NCBI RefSeq assembly: GCF_002514735.1
Contig: NZ_NBWU01000005.1
Coordinates: forward strand, 248,001-312,000
Source of the DNA: Sediminicola luteus
GTDB lineage: Bacteria > Bacteroidota > Bacteroidia > Flavobacteriales > Flavobacteriaceae
Reading direction: 5' to 3'
Length of the DNA stretch: 64,000 bases
In this document: positions 23,949 to 32,755 of the stretch, piece by piece
How the letters are laid out: each line of letters begins with the position of its first letter
How positions within the stretch are numbered: position 1 is the stretch's first letter
Made by a program: the position numbers and the translations under genes
The notes under the pieces: model-generated
What the model saw: the letters and a program-made list of their open reading frames with translations, nothing else
Told to the model about the DNA's origin: nothing
Database searches by the model: none

Positions 23949-24398
23949 TTAGTTGTTTCGCTTAAAGATGTAACGGGTAATGAAAATACCTTGCCCATCA
24001 CCTTTACCGCTATCACTTTCTACGGCACTGGTTACAAAAGCCAGTTCCCAACCCTCGGCGATCATGGTGTTGATCTTAGAGGTAATCAAAGCATCATTGG
24101 CGGCAATGTTCTGAAAACGGATGCCCCCGATATTAAAGAAGTTCAAAAGCTTCGTTTCCTCAAAGTCCTTCACTCGAATATCCTTACGGCTCGATTTGTT
24201 ACGCGAATTGTCCTCAGAAGTTTGACTACTGGTGTATTGCGTGTAATCTTTGTCTTCATTGGCAGAGATCAATCGAGAACGGCCCAAACCGTTCGGAACT
24301 ATAGATTCTACCGAAGTGATTACTTTATACTCCAACTGTGCATTAACTTCAACAAGACCAACAACCAATAAGGCTAGGGCCAAAACGTAGTTTTTCAT
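23949..24398 (-). CDS. Secreted hypothetical protein (DUF4177-like C-terminus)
   Basis: 149 residues with a signal peptide (MKNYVLALALLVVGLVEVNAQ). The mature part starts LEYKVITSVES, has a hydrophilic Ser/Asn/Asp-rich middle, and ends with INTMIAEGWELAFVTSAVES and GIFITRYIFKRN. The EYKV start and the AEGWEL block recall the small DUF4177 fold; here it is secreted and carries an insert. Function unknown. It is convergent with the aromatic operon across a shared terminator and diverges from rsgA, so it is a single-gene unit. Weak similarity; the name is tentative. Confidence 0.7.
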   Translation of the reverse strand: MKNYVLALALLVVGLVEVNAQLEYKVITSVESIVPNGLGRSRLISANEDKDYTQYTSSQTSEDNSRNKSSRKDIRVKDFEETKLLNFFNIGGIRFQNIAANDALITSKINTMIAEGWELAFVTSAVESDSGKGDGQGIFITRYIFKRNN

Positions 24399-24581
24399 AT
24401 TGTATAGGATTTAAATTGAATTGAGTTATGGGTTTAACAAATCTAATGCCAAAATAGTATGTGTGGTGTCGAATAATTTCAACATCTTTTTATGTTCGGT
24501 TGAAAAGTATGTACTTTGCCCCAGTTTTCAGATTTACCCGCCTATGGCCAAGGCTGTGGTTAAGATACGATACATTCGTTT

Positions 24582-25535
24582 ATGACAGGAACCGTTTATA
24601 AAAGTACAGGAAGCTGGTACACCGTGAAAACCGATGGTGGCGACTTTGTAGACTGTCGTATAAAGGGAAAGTTCCGTACCAAGGGTATTAAAAGTACCAA
24701 TCCGGTGGCTGTTGGTGATCGAGTTAAACTACGTTTGGAAACCACGGGTGATGAAGAAATCGGGGTAATCCACGAGATCTTGGACCGAACGAACTATATC
24801 GTACGAAAATCGGTCAACCTATCGAAACAGACCCATGTGATCGCGGCCAACCTCGATGTGGTGTTTTTATTGGTTACCCTTCGCGATCCTTTGACCCATA
24901 CCGTTTTTATCGACCGTTTTTTGGCCACTTGTGAAGCTTATGATGTGAAAGCGGTGTTGTTGTTCAATAAATCGGATATGTACGACGAGGAAGAGTTACT
25001 CGATGTAAAGTTCTTGGCCAATATGTACCGCGAGATCGGCTACGACTGTCTGGGGGTCTCGGCCAAAACCGGAAAAAATGTAGACCGTTTGCAAGAAATG
25101 ATGCAAGATAAGCTCTGTATGTTCGCCGGTCATTCGGGTGTGGGCAAATCGACCTTGGTCAATGCCATTGCCCCTGAACTGGATCTGCGTACTTCCGAAA
25201 TTTCGCAACAACATGCCCAAGGACAACATACCACTACCTTTGCCGAAATGTTCGACCTCGATTTTGGGGCACGAATTATCGATACCCCGGGTATCAAGGG
25301 ATTTGGGGTGGTGAATATGGAAAAAGAGGAAATCGGCGATTACTTTCCGGAGTTTTTCGAATTGAAGTCGGCATGTAAGTTCAATAATTGCCTGCATCTC
25401 GAAGAACCCAAATGTGCCGTAAAGGCAGCATTGGAAAACGATGAACTTTCTTGGAGTAGGTATCGTTCGTATGTACAAATGCTTACTGAAGATGCCGATA
25501 CCTACCGAACCGATATTTATGGTCAAAATCAATAA
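24582..25535 (+). CDS. rsgA: Ribosome small subunit GTPase RsgA
   Basis: Circularly permuted GTPase that checks late 30S maturation. 317 residues: OB domain first (GTVYKSTGSWYTVKTDGG), then G4 NKSD (129-132), G5 SAKTG, G1 GHSGVGKST (183-191) and G3 DTPG (234-237), the permuted order typical of RsgA. The C-terminal zinc knuckle is complete: C265, C270, H272 and C278 in ACKFNNCLHLEEPKCAV. The ATG directly precedes the OB strand. Three bases separate it from dtd, so the two are cotranscribed; both act on the translation machinery. Confidence 0.96.
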   Translation: MTGTVYKSTGSWYTVKTDGGDFVDCRIKGKFRTKGIKSTNPVAVGDRVKLRLETTGDEEIGVIHEILDRTNYIVRKSVNLSKQTHVIAANLDVVFLLVTLRDPLTHTVFIDRFLATCEAYDVKAVLLFNKSDMYDEEELLDVKFLANMYREIGYDCLGVSAKTGKNVDRLQEMMQDKLCMFAGHSGVGKSTLVNAIAPELDLRTSEISQQHAQGQHTTTFAEMFDLDFGARIIDTPGIKGFGVVNMEKEEIGDYFPEFFELKSACKFNNCLHLEEPKCAVKAALENDELSWSRYRSYVQMLTEDADTYRTDIYGQNQ

Positions 25536-25538
25536 GTA

Positions 25539-25991
25539 ATGAGGGCATTGGTACAAAGGGTTTCCCATGCGAGTGTAACGGTAGAGCAGGAGCTGGTATC
25601 GAAAATCGGAACCGGATTTTTAGTGCTTTTGGGGATAGAAAATGCCGATGGTCAAGAAGATATCGATTGGTTGCTCAAAAAAATCGTAAACCTCAGGGTG
25701 TTCGATGATGGCAATGGGGTCATGAACCTTTCTTTACAAGATGTAAGTGGCGATTTGTTGGTGGTGAGCCAGTTTACCCTTCAGGCCTCCACTAAAAAAG
25801 GGAACCGCCCATCCTACATTAAAGCTGCGAAACCTGAAGTGGCGAACCCACTTTATAAACGTTTTCTAAACGATGCCGAACAACTGCTGGGCCGACCAGT
25901 AGGGAAAGGGGTTTTTGGTGCATATATGCAGGTGGAGCTCTGTAACGATGGCCCTGTGACCATCTGGTTGGATTCCAAGGATAAGCAATAG
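25539..25991 (+). CDS. dtd: D-aminoacyl-tRNA deacylase
   Basis: Removes D-amino acids (and glycine mischarged on tRNA-Ala) from tRNA. 150 residues, normal length. The N-terminus MRALVQRVSHASVTVE, the SQFTL motif near residue 80, KGNRPSY, and the cross-subunit GPVT near 140 (NDGPVTIWLDSKD) are all present and form the two active-site motifs of the DTD dimer. It starts three bases after rsgA. The following 75-base gap before the DUF3857 gene leaves room for a new promoter. Confidence 0.96.
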   Translation: MRALVQRVSHASVTVEQELVSKIGTGFLVLLGIENADGQEDIDWLLKKIVNLRVFDDGNGVMNLSLQDVSGDLLVVSQFTLQASTKKGNRPSYIKAAKPEVANPLYKRFLNDAEQLLGRPVGKGVFGAYMQVELCNDGPVTIWLDSKDKQ

Positions 25992-26066
25992 TGCATTTGG
26001 TCTAATTTATTTCCGGGATTTGGTTTTTTTATCGAAATTTGATAGAAACCTAATCCAACTAACTCC

Positions 26067-27986
26067 ATGCGTTCCCCAACCATGTTATTGCTGCTTATAT
26101 GCAGTATACTACCCTATTTTATTGTTGCCCAAGATCAAATAAACTTTCAGGCCTTACTCATTCCCGAAGATCTTAAGGAGAATGCCGATGCCATAGTGCG
26201 TCTCGATCAGATGGAAGTCGAAATACGATCACTTCAAGATTTGGTCTTACGCTCTAAACGTATTGTTACCGTGCTCAATAGAAATGGTAATCGATTTATT
26301 CAAGCGTATGGAGGGTATGATAATTCGAGAAAGTTAAAAAAGATTGAAGCCGTTATCTATGATGCTTTCGGGAAGGAAGTGAAGAAAGTAAAAATGCGTG
26401 ACTTCAAAGATGTTAGTGCGGTCCAAGGCGGCACCTTGTATTCCGATTCTCGAGTAAAATTTTTAGACTATACACCAACGGCATACCCTTACACCGTGGT
26501 CATCGAAAAAGAGACCCAAACCAAGAACACGGTCTTTGTTCCCAATTGGTACTTTATGGATGGCTATGGGGTAAGTACCCAAAAAAGCAGCTATAAGATA
26601 AGCTGTTCCGACCCAAGTATGCAGCCGGTTATAAAAAAACTGAATTGGGTAGATCACGATATATCAGAAACGACTTTATCGAATGGCGTCTCTTTTGAAG
26701 CCAAGGACCTTAAAGCTTTTAGGCATGAGGAAATGAGCCCTGATTTTAGCAAATTAGTCCCTAAAATCTTGGTTCGCATACCAAAATTCAACTATGAAGG
26801 CTATACGGGCCAGGTAGATACTTGGTCGGATCTCGGTACTTGGATGCATTCCAATATATTAAATGGGCGAGATGAAATTCCGGAAGCCTTAAAGGATAAA
26901 TTGCAACATTTGGTAAAAGATGCCGATTCCGATCTAGAAAAAGCGCGGATCGTATATGAATATATGCAAAACAATACCCGCTATATCAGTGTCCAAGTTG
27001 GTATTGGGGGAATTCAACCCATCGCCGCCGATGAGGTCGACCGGGTTAAATATGGCGATTGTAAGGGCCTTTCGAATTATACCCATGCCATGCTCGATGC
27101 CGTTGGGGTAACCAGTTACTATGTGCATGTAGAGGCCGGCAGGGATAAAGTGGACTTTGAATCCGATTTTCCCAGTTTGGAACAGGGAAACCATGCCATA
27201 TTGGCCATACCTACAGATGAAGGTTACACTTGGATCGACTGCACCAGCCAAGTACATCCCTTTGGTTTTGTTGGCGATTTTACCGACGACAGAAAGGTGT
27301 TCGTAATTACCCCTGAAGGCGGTGAGATCGTAAAAACCCCTGCTTACCTTGAAAGTGATAATAAACAATTTACCGAGGCCAAAGTACAGTTTAAGGCCGA
27401 TGGTAGCCTAAAAGCCCAGGGTACGATCGAAACCCAAGGAGTGCAATACGACAATAGGTTCCATTTAGAAGAAACCGATGCAGACGAGGTTTTGGAACAT
27501 TATCAAGACTATTGGTCGTATATCAACAACTTAAAATTGGTGGCCAATTCCTTTGAGAATAATAAAAGTGGGGTGGCCTTTACCGAAAAAATCGATATAG
27601 AAGCGGCAGGTTTCGGTACCATTTCCGGTGACCGATTACTATTTCCGGTCAGTGTACTGAGTCGCAATACCCATGTACCCAAAAGATATAGAAATCGAAA
27701 ATTGCCATTCGAGCTGCAACGCGGGTATCTAGATACCGATTCTTATACGATCTCCCTTCCCGAAGGCTATACCATTGAATCACTACCCGAAAACAAGACT
27801 TTGGAAAGCGAATTCGGCACCTACGAATTAACCCTTGAAAAACAAGATAATGGCCAAGTTAGGTTTCAAAGATCTATACTGATCAGGGCCGGTTCGTACC
27901 CCAAAGAAAAATATAAAGACTACCGAAGTTTCCGGCGCGCCGTGGCCAAGCTGGAGAAATCGAAACTGGTCTTGATCAAATCCTAA
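26067..27986 (+). CDS. Secreted DUF3857 / transglutaminase-like protein, intact triad
   Basis: 639 residues. Signal peptide (about 21 residues, LLLLICSILPYFIVAQ), then an N-terminal beta-rich DUF3857 domain (VLNRNGNRFIQAYGGYDNSRK) and a transglutaminase-like papain fold. The catalytic Cys is in KYGDCKGLSNYTHAML, His in GNHAILAIP and Asp in WIDCTS. A C-terminal DUF3858-like beta domain follows (FELQRGYLDTDSYTISLPEGY). It is exported; the role of the family in Bacteroidota is unknown, with peptidase or cross-linking activity suggested by the fold. The next gene is a paralog of similar layout with a degraded triad, 26 bases downstream, so the two probably work together. Confidence 0.85.
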   Translation: MRSPTMLLLLICSILPYFIVAQDQINFQALLIPEDLKENADAIVRLDQMEVEIRSLQDLVLRSKRIVTVLNRNGNRFIQAYGGYDNSRKLKKIEAVIYDAFGKEVKKVKMRDFKDVSAVQGGTLYSDSRVKFLDYTPTAYPYTVVIEKETQTKNTVFVPNWYFMDGYGVSTQKSSYKISCSDPSMQPVIKKLNWVDHDISETTLSNGVSFEAKDLKAFRHEEMSPDFSKLVPKILVRIPKFNYEGYTGQVDTWSDLGTWMHSNILNGRDEIPEALKDKLQHLVKDADSDLEKARIVYEYMQNNTRYISVQVGIGGIQPIAADEVDRVKYGDCKGLSNYTHAMLDAVGVTSYYVHVEAGRDKVDFESDFPSLEQGNHAILAIPTDEGYTWIDCTSQVHPFGFVGDFTDDRKVFVITPEGGEIVKTPAYLESDNKQFTEAKVQFKADGSLKAQGTIETQGVQYDNRFHLEETDADEVLEHYQDYWSYINNLKLVANSFENNKSGVAFTEKIDIEAAGFGTISGDRLLFPVSVLSRNTHVPKRYRNRKLPFELQRGYLDTDSYTISLPEGYTIESLPENKTLESEFGTYELTLEKQDNGQVRFQRSILIRAGSYPKEKYKDYRSFRRAVAKLEKSKLVLIKS

Positions 27987-28012
27987 GTAATAATTTTCCA
28001 AAACCAACAACT

Positions 28013-30022
28013 ATGCGTTTTTTGACCCTACTGCTTTTTTGCAGTCTAACAACCATGGGGCTTAGGGCCCAAGAAGTAAAATTCGGAAAGGTTTCCAAAG
28101 AAGAACTGGAACAAAAGTTTTACCCCCAAGATTCAACCGCAGATGCCGCGGTACTTTATCGTAGGGTGCGGGTGTCCTATAAAACATCCCCTGGAGGTGG
28201 TTTTATACAAGAGACTTTTATTCATGAAAAAATCAAATTATATAACAAAGACGGCTTTGATTTTGCCACGATAACCGAAGGGCTTTTCGAAATATCGGGC
28301 GAGGAAGAAACCGCCTATGGTTTTAAGGCGTATACCTATAATTTGGTAGATGGTAAGGTAGAGAAGACCAAGCTAAAGAATAGTGAGTTAATCAGTGAAA
28401 AGAAAAACAAGAATTGGCAGGTAAAGAAGTTTACCATGCCCAATTTGCAGGAGGGAAGCATTATTGAGTATCAATATACTATTGGTTCGCCGTTTACTTG
28501 GCTTATTGACGAAATAGATTTACAATACAATATACCAATACAAAAGGAAGAGGTCCAATTGGCCATACCTGAATATTATGTCTTTAAACCTCTTATGAAA
28601 GGGTACTTACCTATTAACCCGAAAGCTTCGCGAGATTCTAAACAGATGCAGCTGAGTTATAGAAGAAATGCTGATGCCGGTGGGGTTAAAACCGAACGGG
28701 TGGTTACCAATATTACCGTGAATATGAACGTGGTCGATATAAAGATGCAGGATGTTCCGGCCCTTAAGGAAGAACCTTTTGTGAACAGTATGGATAACTA
28801 TCGTTCTGCGATCAACTACGAGTTGCAATACACAAAATTTCCTAATAGTGCCATTGAAAACTATACCACGACCTGGAAAGATATTGTAAAGGATATATAT
28901 GACGCCTCTTCTTTCGGGGATCAATTGGATCGAAAACGATACTTTAAAGACGATTTGGCCACCATTTTGGGCGGATTGAATACGGAAACCGAAAAAACCT
29001 TGGCCGTTTTTAATCATGTTCAAAAGAATATGACCTGGAATGGGACCTACGGCTATTATACCGATGAAGGGGTCAAAAAGGCTTATGAGACTAAATCTGG
29101 AAATGTGGCCGATATTAACCTTACCATGGTGGCTATGCTACGGGCGGCAGGCTTAAACTCTGATCCCGTATTGGTCAGTACCCGAAACAATGGAATTCCC
29201 CTGTTTCCTACAAAAGAAGGATTCGATTATGTGGTGGCCACCGTAGAGGCAGATGGTAAACAATTGTTGTTGGATGCCACCAGCAAGTATACCAAACCGA
29301 ATATGCTTCCGGTACGAACCATTAACTGGGCCGGTAGAATCGTAAAGGAAGGGGGTGTTTCCGAGCCAATTTCCATGATTCCGTCTTATGTGTCAAGAGA
29401 GATAATTATGATGAATGGTACTTTGGATGGAGAGGGTGTCATCGAAGGTAAAATACGTCGTATTTGTAAAGATTATGTAGGTTACGGCTTTAGGGTGAAC
29501 AATAACGAGCTTGATGAGGAAACCTATTTAGGGAATTTGGAAGAGAAGTATAAAGGCGTGGAAATTGAAAACTATGAGGTGCGTGACAAAACCGATAAGA
29601 ATAAACCGGTTACTGAGGTTTTCGAAGTTTTGGCCGAAGAATCGGTAGAACTTATTGGGGACAAAATGTATTTTTCGCCCTTACTTTGGTTTGCCAATGA
29701 GGAAAATGTATTTAAACGCGATCAAAGGGAATATCCTATTGATTTTGGATACCCATGGCAAGATAAACACGTAATGTCAATAACGATTCCGGAAGGTTAT
29801 CAAATAGAAAGCATCCCTGAAGCGATAAATATTTCTTTACCTGAGAATATGGGTAAGTTTACGATGCGGGTGGTTCCTAAAGGTAATAAGTCTATTCAGG
29901 TGCTTTCGGAGCTCGGATTCAACGAGGCGGTAATTCCGGCGATGGAGTACCCGCATATCAAAGAATTCTATAAAAAAGTAGTCGAAAAACAGACCGAAAA
30001 GGTAGTTTTGTCCAAAATCTAG
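28013..30022 (+). CDS. Secreted DUF3857 paralog with degenerate transglutaminase site
   Basis: 669 residues with the same layout as its upstream neighbour: signal peptide (MRFLTLLLFCSLTTMGLRAQ), DUF3857 domain (LYNKDGFDFATITEGLFEISG), transglutaminase-like region and C-terminal beta domain (DKHVMSITIPEGYQIESIPE). Where the partner has GDCKG, this one reads SGNVADINLTMVAMLRAAG, so the Cys is replaced. The His position reads FDYVVATV, so the His is a Tyr; the Asp remains (LLLDAT). It is probably a pseudoenzyme, perhaps a scaffold or binding partner of the active paralog. It is followed 4 bases later by a MazG-like gene, which suggests one transcript through 30353. Confidence 0.85.
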   Translation: MRFLTLLLFCSLTTMGLRAQEVKFGKVSKEELEQKFYPQDSTADAAVLYRRVRVSYKTSPGGGFIQETFIHEKIKLYNKDGFDFATITEGLFEISGEEETAYGFKAYTYNLVDGKVEKTKLKNSELISEKKNKNWQVKKFTMPNLQEGSIIEYQYTIGSPFTWLIDEIDLQYNIPIQKEEVQLAIPEYYVFKPLMKGYLPINPKASRDSKQMQLSYRRNADAGGVKTERVVTNITVNMNVVDIKMQDVPALKEEPFVNSMDNYRSAINYELQYTKFPNSAIENYTTTWKDIVKDIYDASSFGDQLDRKRYFKDDLATILGGLNTETEKTLAVFNHVQKNMTWNGTYGYYTDEGVKKAYETKSGNVADINLTMVAMLRAAGLNSDPVLVSTRNNGIPLFPTKEGFDYVVATVEADGKQLLLDATSKYTKPNMLPVRTINWAGRIVKEGGVSEPISMIPSYVSREIIMMNGTLDGEGVIEGKIRRICKDYVGYGFRVNNNELDEETYLGNLEEKYKGVEIENYEVRDKTDKNKPVTEVFEVLAEESVELIGDKMYFSPLLWFANEENVFKRDQREYPIDFGYPWQDKHVMSITIPEGYQIESIPEAINISLPENMGKFTMRVVPKGNKSIQVLSELGFNEAVIPAMEYPHIKEFYKKVVEKQTEKVVLSKI

Positions 30023-30026
30023 CGAT

Positions 30027-30353
30027 ATGGATATCAAAAACGCCCAAGTAGCGGTAGATAATTGGATCAAAGCACATGGGGTGCGTTATTTTAACGAACT
30101 TACCAATATGGCACAGCTTACCGAAGAGGTGGGCGAAGTGGCCCGGATCATTGCCCGTAGGTATGGCGAACAAAGTGAAAAAGAGTCTGACAAAGGCAAA
30201 GATCTAGGCGAAGAACTGGCCGATGTACTTTTCGTGGTACTTTGCCTAGCCAACCAAACTGGGGTAGATCTACAGGCCTCCTTTGATAAAAAGATGGATT
30301 TTAAAGCCAAAAGGGACCATGATAGGCATCACAATAATGAAAAATTGAAATAA
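30027..30353 (+). CDS. MazG-like nucleotide pyrophosphohydrolase
   Basis: 108 residues, the short single-domain form of the all-alpha NTP pyrophosphohydrolases. The metal-binding motifs are E33-E37 (TEEVGEVARII) and EELADVLFVV from 62, as in MazG and dCTPase-like members. Such enzymes hydrolyse non-canonical or excess NTPs to NMP and PPi; the exact substrate cannot be read from sequence. The ATG is 4 bases after the DUF3857 paralog, and a hairpin that can act as terminator starts 63 bases after the stop. Confidence 0.88.
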   Translation: MDIKNAQVAVDNWIKAHGVRYFNELTNMAQLTEEVGEVARIIARRYGEQSEKESDKGKDLGEELADVLFVVLCLANQTGVDLQASFDKKMDFKAKRDHDRHHNNEKLK

Positions 30354-30416
30354 TGCCCTAAACTCTGAATTTCCTTAACAAAAATAAGGACAATTGTGCC
30401 GGTTTATAGGCATTTT

Positions 30417-30463
30417 AAGACCCAAGGATGTTAGTTTGTACAACTTCAATATCTTTGGGTCTT
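30417..30463 (+). terminator. Hairpin ending the MazG-like transcript and overlapping the aroA promoter
   Basis: AAGACCCAAGGAT (30417-30429) pairs with ATCTTTGGGTCTT (30451-30463) over 13 positions with one G-T pair, followed by TATTTTG. The 21-base loop has its own small dyad (AGTT...AACT). The 3' arm contains TATCTTTG (30450-30457), an exact TAnnTTTG match, so the same DNA may end one transcript and start the aroA transcript a few bases before its GTG. Confidence 0.6.
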
Positions 30464-30469
30464 TATTTT

Positions 30470-31726
30470 GTGAACCCTTCAAAAGCCCATTTTTTGAAAG
30501 CTACCCTTACCCCATCGGAAAATCTGCGTTTTAATAGCGATATCGTAATTACTGGATCTAAAAGCGAGACCAACCGATTGTTGTTGTTACAAGCCTTGTT
30601 TCCCAATGTTGCCCTGAACAATGTATCCAATTCAGACGATGCCCAGGTTATGCAGGCCGGATTGGGTAAAACGGAAGGTGAAGTGGATATACACCATGCC
30701 GGAACGGCCATGCGCTTTCTCACGGCCTTTTTTGCTACCCAAGCGGGTAGGGAAGTGCTGTTAACAGGTTCACCCCGTATGAAGGAACGCCCCATAAAAG
30801 TATTGGTAGAGGCGCTTCAAGATCTAGGTGCCGATATCTCATATGCGGCTAATGAAGGCTATCCGCCCCTGAAGATCAAAGGGAACAAGATGACTAAAGA
30901 GTGGGTAAGTTTACCGGCCAACATCAGTAGCCAATATATTTCGGCCCTATTGCTGAACGCCCCTCATTTCGAAAATGGACTGACCTTGGAATTAATAGGG
31001 GAAATCACCTCAGTGCCTTATATAAAAATGACCTTGCGTCTGTTGGATAAAATAGGGGTAAAAACACATTTCGAGGGCAATACCATTCAGGTATGGCCCA
31101 AACAAGGGGTAAATACCACGAACATGACGGTAGAGTCCGATTGGAGTTCGGCTTCTTATTTTTATAGCATTATGGCCCTGGCTGAAGCAGGAAGCCGTAT
31201 TTCCCTAACGGCGTATACCCAAGATAGTCTACAGGGCGATAGTGTACTACAGGAGATTTACCGGTTTTTCGGAGTAGAAACTACCTTTGCCGACGATACC
31301 TTAACACTGACAAAAAAGGAAAGGCCGGAGGCCAACACCCATCTCGAACTCGACTTGGTCAATGCCCCGGATATAGCCCAAACCATAGCGGTGAGTTGTT
31401 TTGCCTTAGGGATTAGTTGTGATTTGGTGGGCCTACATACCCTAAAAATCAAAGAAACCGATCGCCTGGAGGCCTTACAAACCGAATTAAGTAAGTTAGG
31501 TGCCCAAATCGAAGTCACCGATAAGAGCCTGCACTTAAAACCATCGACAAAAATCAATGAAGGGGTTAGTATCGCTACCTACCACGACCACCGTATGGCC
31601 ATGGCCTTTGCGCCTTTGGCGTTTAAAGTGCCCTTGTACGTAGAAGATGCCATGGTGGTTTCTAAATCCTATCCCGATTTTTGGACCGATATGGAAAAAT
31701 TAGGGCTAGGGGTGGTAATGGTGTAG
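30470..31726 (+). CDS. aroA: 3-phosphoshikimate 1-carboxyvinyltransferase (EPSP synthase)
   Basis: Joins PEP to shikimate 3-phosphate, the sixth shikimate pathway step. Core motifs: ITGSKSETNRLLLLQALFP, HHAGTAMRFLTAFFATQ, SPRMKERPIKVLVEALQDLGA, LKIKETDRLEALQTEL and YHDHRMAMAFAPLAF. I place the start at the GTG at 30470 (418 residues). The open frame extends to an ATG at 30428, but that codon lies inside a 13-bp hairpin upstream of the likely transcript start, and the extra 14 residues (LVCTTSISLGLYF) do not look like an AroA N-terminus. It supplies chorismate for the Phe/Tyr operon 7 kb upstream but is transcribed separately. Confidence 0.92.
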   Translation: MNPSKAHFLKATLTPSENLRFNSDIVITGSKSETNRLLLLQALFPNVALNNVSNSDDAQVMQAGLGKTEGEVDIHHAGTAMRFLTAFFATQAGREVLLTGSPRMKERPIKVLVEALQDLGADISYAANEGYPPLKIKGNKMTKEWVSLPANISSQYISALLLNAPHFENGLTLELIGEITSVPYIKMTLRLLDKIGVKTHFEGNTIQVWPKQGVNTTNMTVESDWSSASYFYSIMALAEAGSRISLTAYTQDSLQGDSVLQEIYRFFGVETTFADDTLTLTKKERPEANTHLELDLVNAPDIAQTIAVSCFALGISCDLVGLHTLKIKETDRLEALQTELSKLGAQIEVTDKSLHLKPSTKINEGVSIATYHDHRMAMAFAPLAFKVPLYVEDAMVVSKSYPDFWTDMEKLGLGVVMV

Positions 31727-31925
31727 TTGTGTCAAATGTAATTGCGACCACTCTATCTATGAAGAATGAGTGGCTCTCCCTAGATTTTTTATGCCCACTA
31801 AGATATATTTCATTCTTCGAAAACAACCTTATTGGTTAGTTAATTTATTCCGTGATTGTAGGGCAACTTAAATCGATTTATTTCTGCTATTTAGCTTTCT
31901 TTAATGAAAGATAAATACTACAAAA
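31727..31925. other. Gap between aroA and the ORF6N gene
   Basis: About 200 A/T-rich bases. A short hairpin CTTTC-TTTAAT-GAAAG lies at 31896-31910. I see no gene and no clear terminator for aroA. Confidence 0.4.
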
Positions 31926-31967
31926 TAGTTTTGTCTTATCTTGATGTCACAAATTGTGATATCAAGA
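31926..31967 (+). promoter_or_regulatory. Promoter TAGTTTTG with a 29-bp operator-like dyad for the ORF6N gene
   Basis: TAGTTTTG (31926-31933) is an exact TAnnTTTG. Starting six bases later is a near-perfect dyad, TCTTGATGTCACAA-A-TTGTGATATCAAGA (31939-31967), with one mismatch in 14 pairs. It covers the expected transcript start and ends 25 bases before the ATG, the position of a repressor site; the ORF6N protein itself is the obvious candidate. Confidence 0.65.
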
Positions 31968-31992
31968 TTTATTAAAGCGTATTTAATGTGTT

Positions 31993-32517
31993 ATGGCAGA
32001 AAAACAGATAATACCTGACGAAGTAGTTGCCAATAAAATCTATTACATACGCGATTGTAAGGTAATGCTAGATAGCCATCTGGCAGAATTGTATGGCGTT
32101 GAAACCAGGGTGCTGAACCAACAAGTTAAACGGAATATGGATAGGTTCCCTGAAGATTTTATGTTTCAATTAACCGAATTTGAGTGGGAAACCTTGAAAG
32201 CTCACAAAACAGCATCTAGTTGGGGTGGTAGAAGAAAACTTCCTAACGTATTTACGGAGCATGGGGTACTCATGTTATCCAGTGTTCTGAAAAGTAAAAG
32301 GGCAATTGCGGTTAACATTCAAATTATGCGGGTATTTACAAGGCTTCGTGAAATGTTGACCGATAATCTAAGTATCAAACTGGAAATAGAGTCCATCAAA
32401 AAGAAGCTGGCTAATCAAAGTAGTAATATTGAGTTGGTTTTTAATTATTTAGATGAACTAAACACTAAACTTGAAAAGCCTTCAAAACCAAGAAATAAGA
32501 TTGGTTACAAAAAATGA
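31993..32517 (+). CDS. ORF6N-domain DNA-binding protein
   Basis: 174 residues. The ORF6N domain fills the first 110: IYYIRDCKVMLDSHLAELYGVETRVLNQQVKRN, FPEDFMFQLTEFEW and FTEHGVLMLSSVLKSKRAI. The C-terminal part is a predicted helix (LTDNLSIKLEIESIKKKLANQSSNIELVF) suited to dimerisation. ORF6N domains were defined in phage and poxvirus proteins and also occur in chromosomal accessory genes, often near mobile DNA. No phage gene is nearby. A large dyad over its own promoter suggests autoregulation. The gene and its flanks are more A/T-rich than the neighbours, in keeping with acquisition. Confidence 0.85.
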   Translation: MAEKQIIPDEVVANKIYYIRDCKVMLDSHLAELYGVETRVLNQQVKRNMDRFPEDFMFQLTEFEWETLKAHKTASSWGGRRKLPNVFTEHGVLMLSSVLKSKRAIAVNIQIMRVFTRLREMLTDNLSIKLEIESIKKKLANQSSNIELVFNYLDELNTKLEKPSKPRNKIGYKK

Positions 32518-32622
32518 GTCCTTTCAGGGCCAATTCCCTTTAAATAATAGGCGAAACTACTATTTAAAAAATCGATAAGTACTTTCACAATGGCTAGATA
32601 ATTTAAATTTCTTCCCTTTTAC

Positions 32623-32654
32623 TTGACAACCCCTATATCGGAAATGTATATTTG
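32623..32654 (+). promoter_or_regulatory. Promoter of queA
   Basis: TTGAC (from 32623) stands 21 bases before TATATTTG (32647-32654), an exact TAnnTTTG. The transcript would start near 32660, giving a leader of about 105 bases before the queA ATG, long enough for the two hairpins described next. Confidence 0.7.
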
Positions 32655-32664
32655 CAGCTGCCGA

Positions 32665-32755
32665 AATCCGAAGGTTTTATTATGAACCTCATAATAACTC
32701 GGATTATAGCGATAAAACATAGGTCTTGAACCCTTTGGTGTAGACCGTAAAACCT
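32665..32755 (+). ncRNA. Structured 5' leader of queA with two hairpins and a possible switch
   Basis: Hairpin I: AATCCGA (32665-32671) with TCGGATT (32699-32705), enclosing a perfect 8-bp stem TTATTATG-AACCT-CATAATAA (32677-32697). Hairpin II: GGTCT (32722-32726) with AGACC (32742-32746), with an inner ACC/GGT pair. The bulge AGGTTTT (32672-32678) is the exact complement of AAAACCT (32749-32755), just before the purine-rich AAAAGGAAAAC and the ATG at 32767, so a long-range fold could hide the ribosome binding site. It does not match the preQ1-I consensus I know. Candidate cis-regulatory RNA; unverified. Confidence 0.55.

Noticed and set aside
30428-30469. Upstream ATG extension of aroA
   Set aside because: The ATG lies in a hairpin upstream of the likely transcript start and adds residues unlike an AroA N-terminus.
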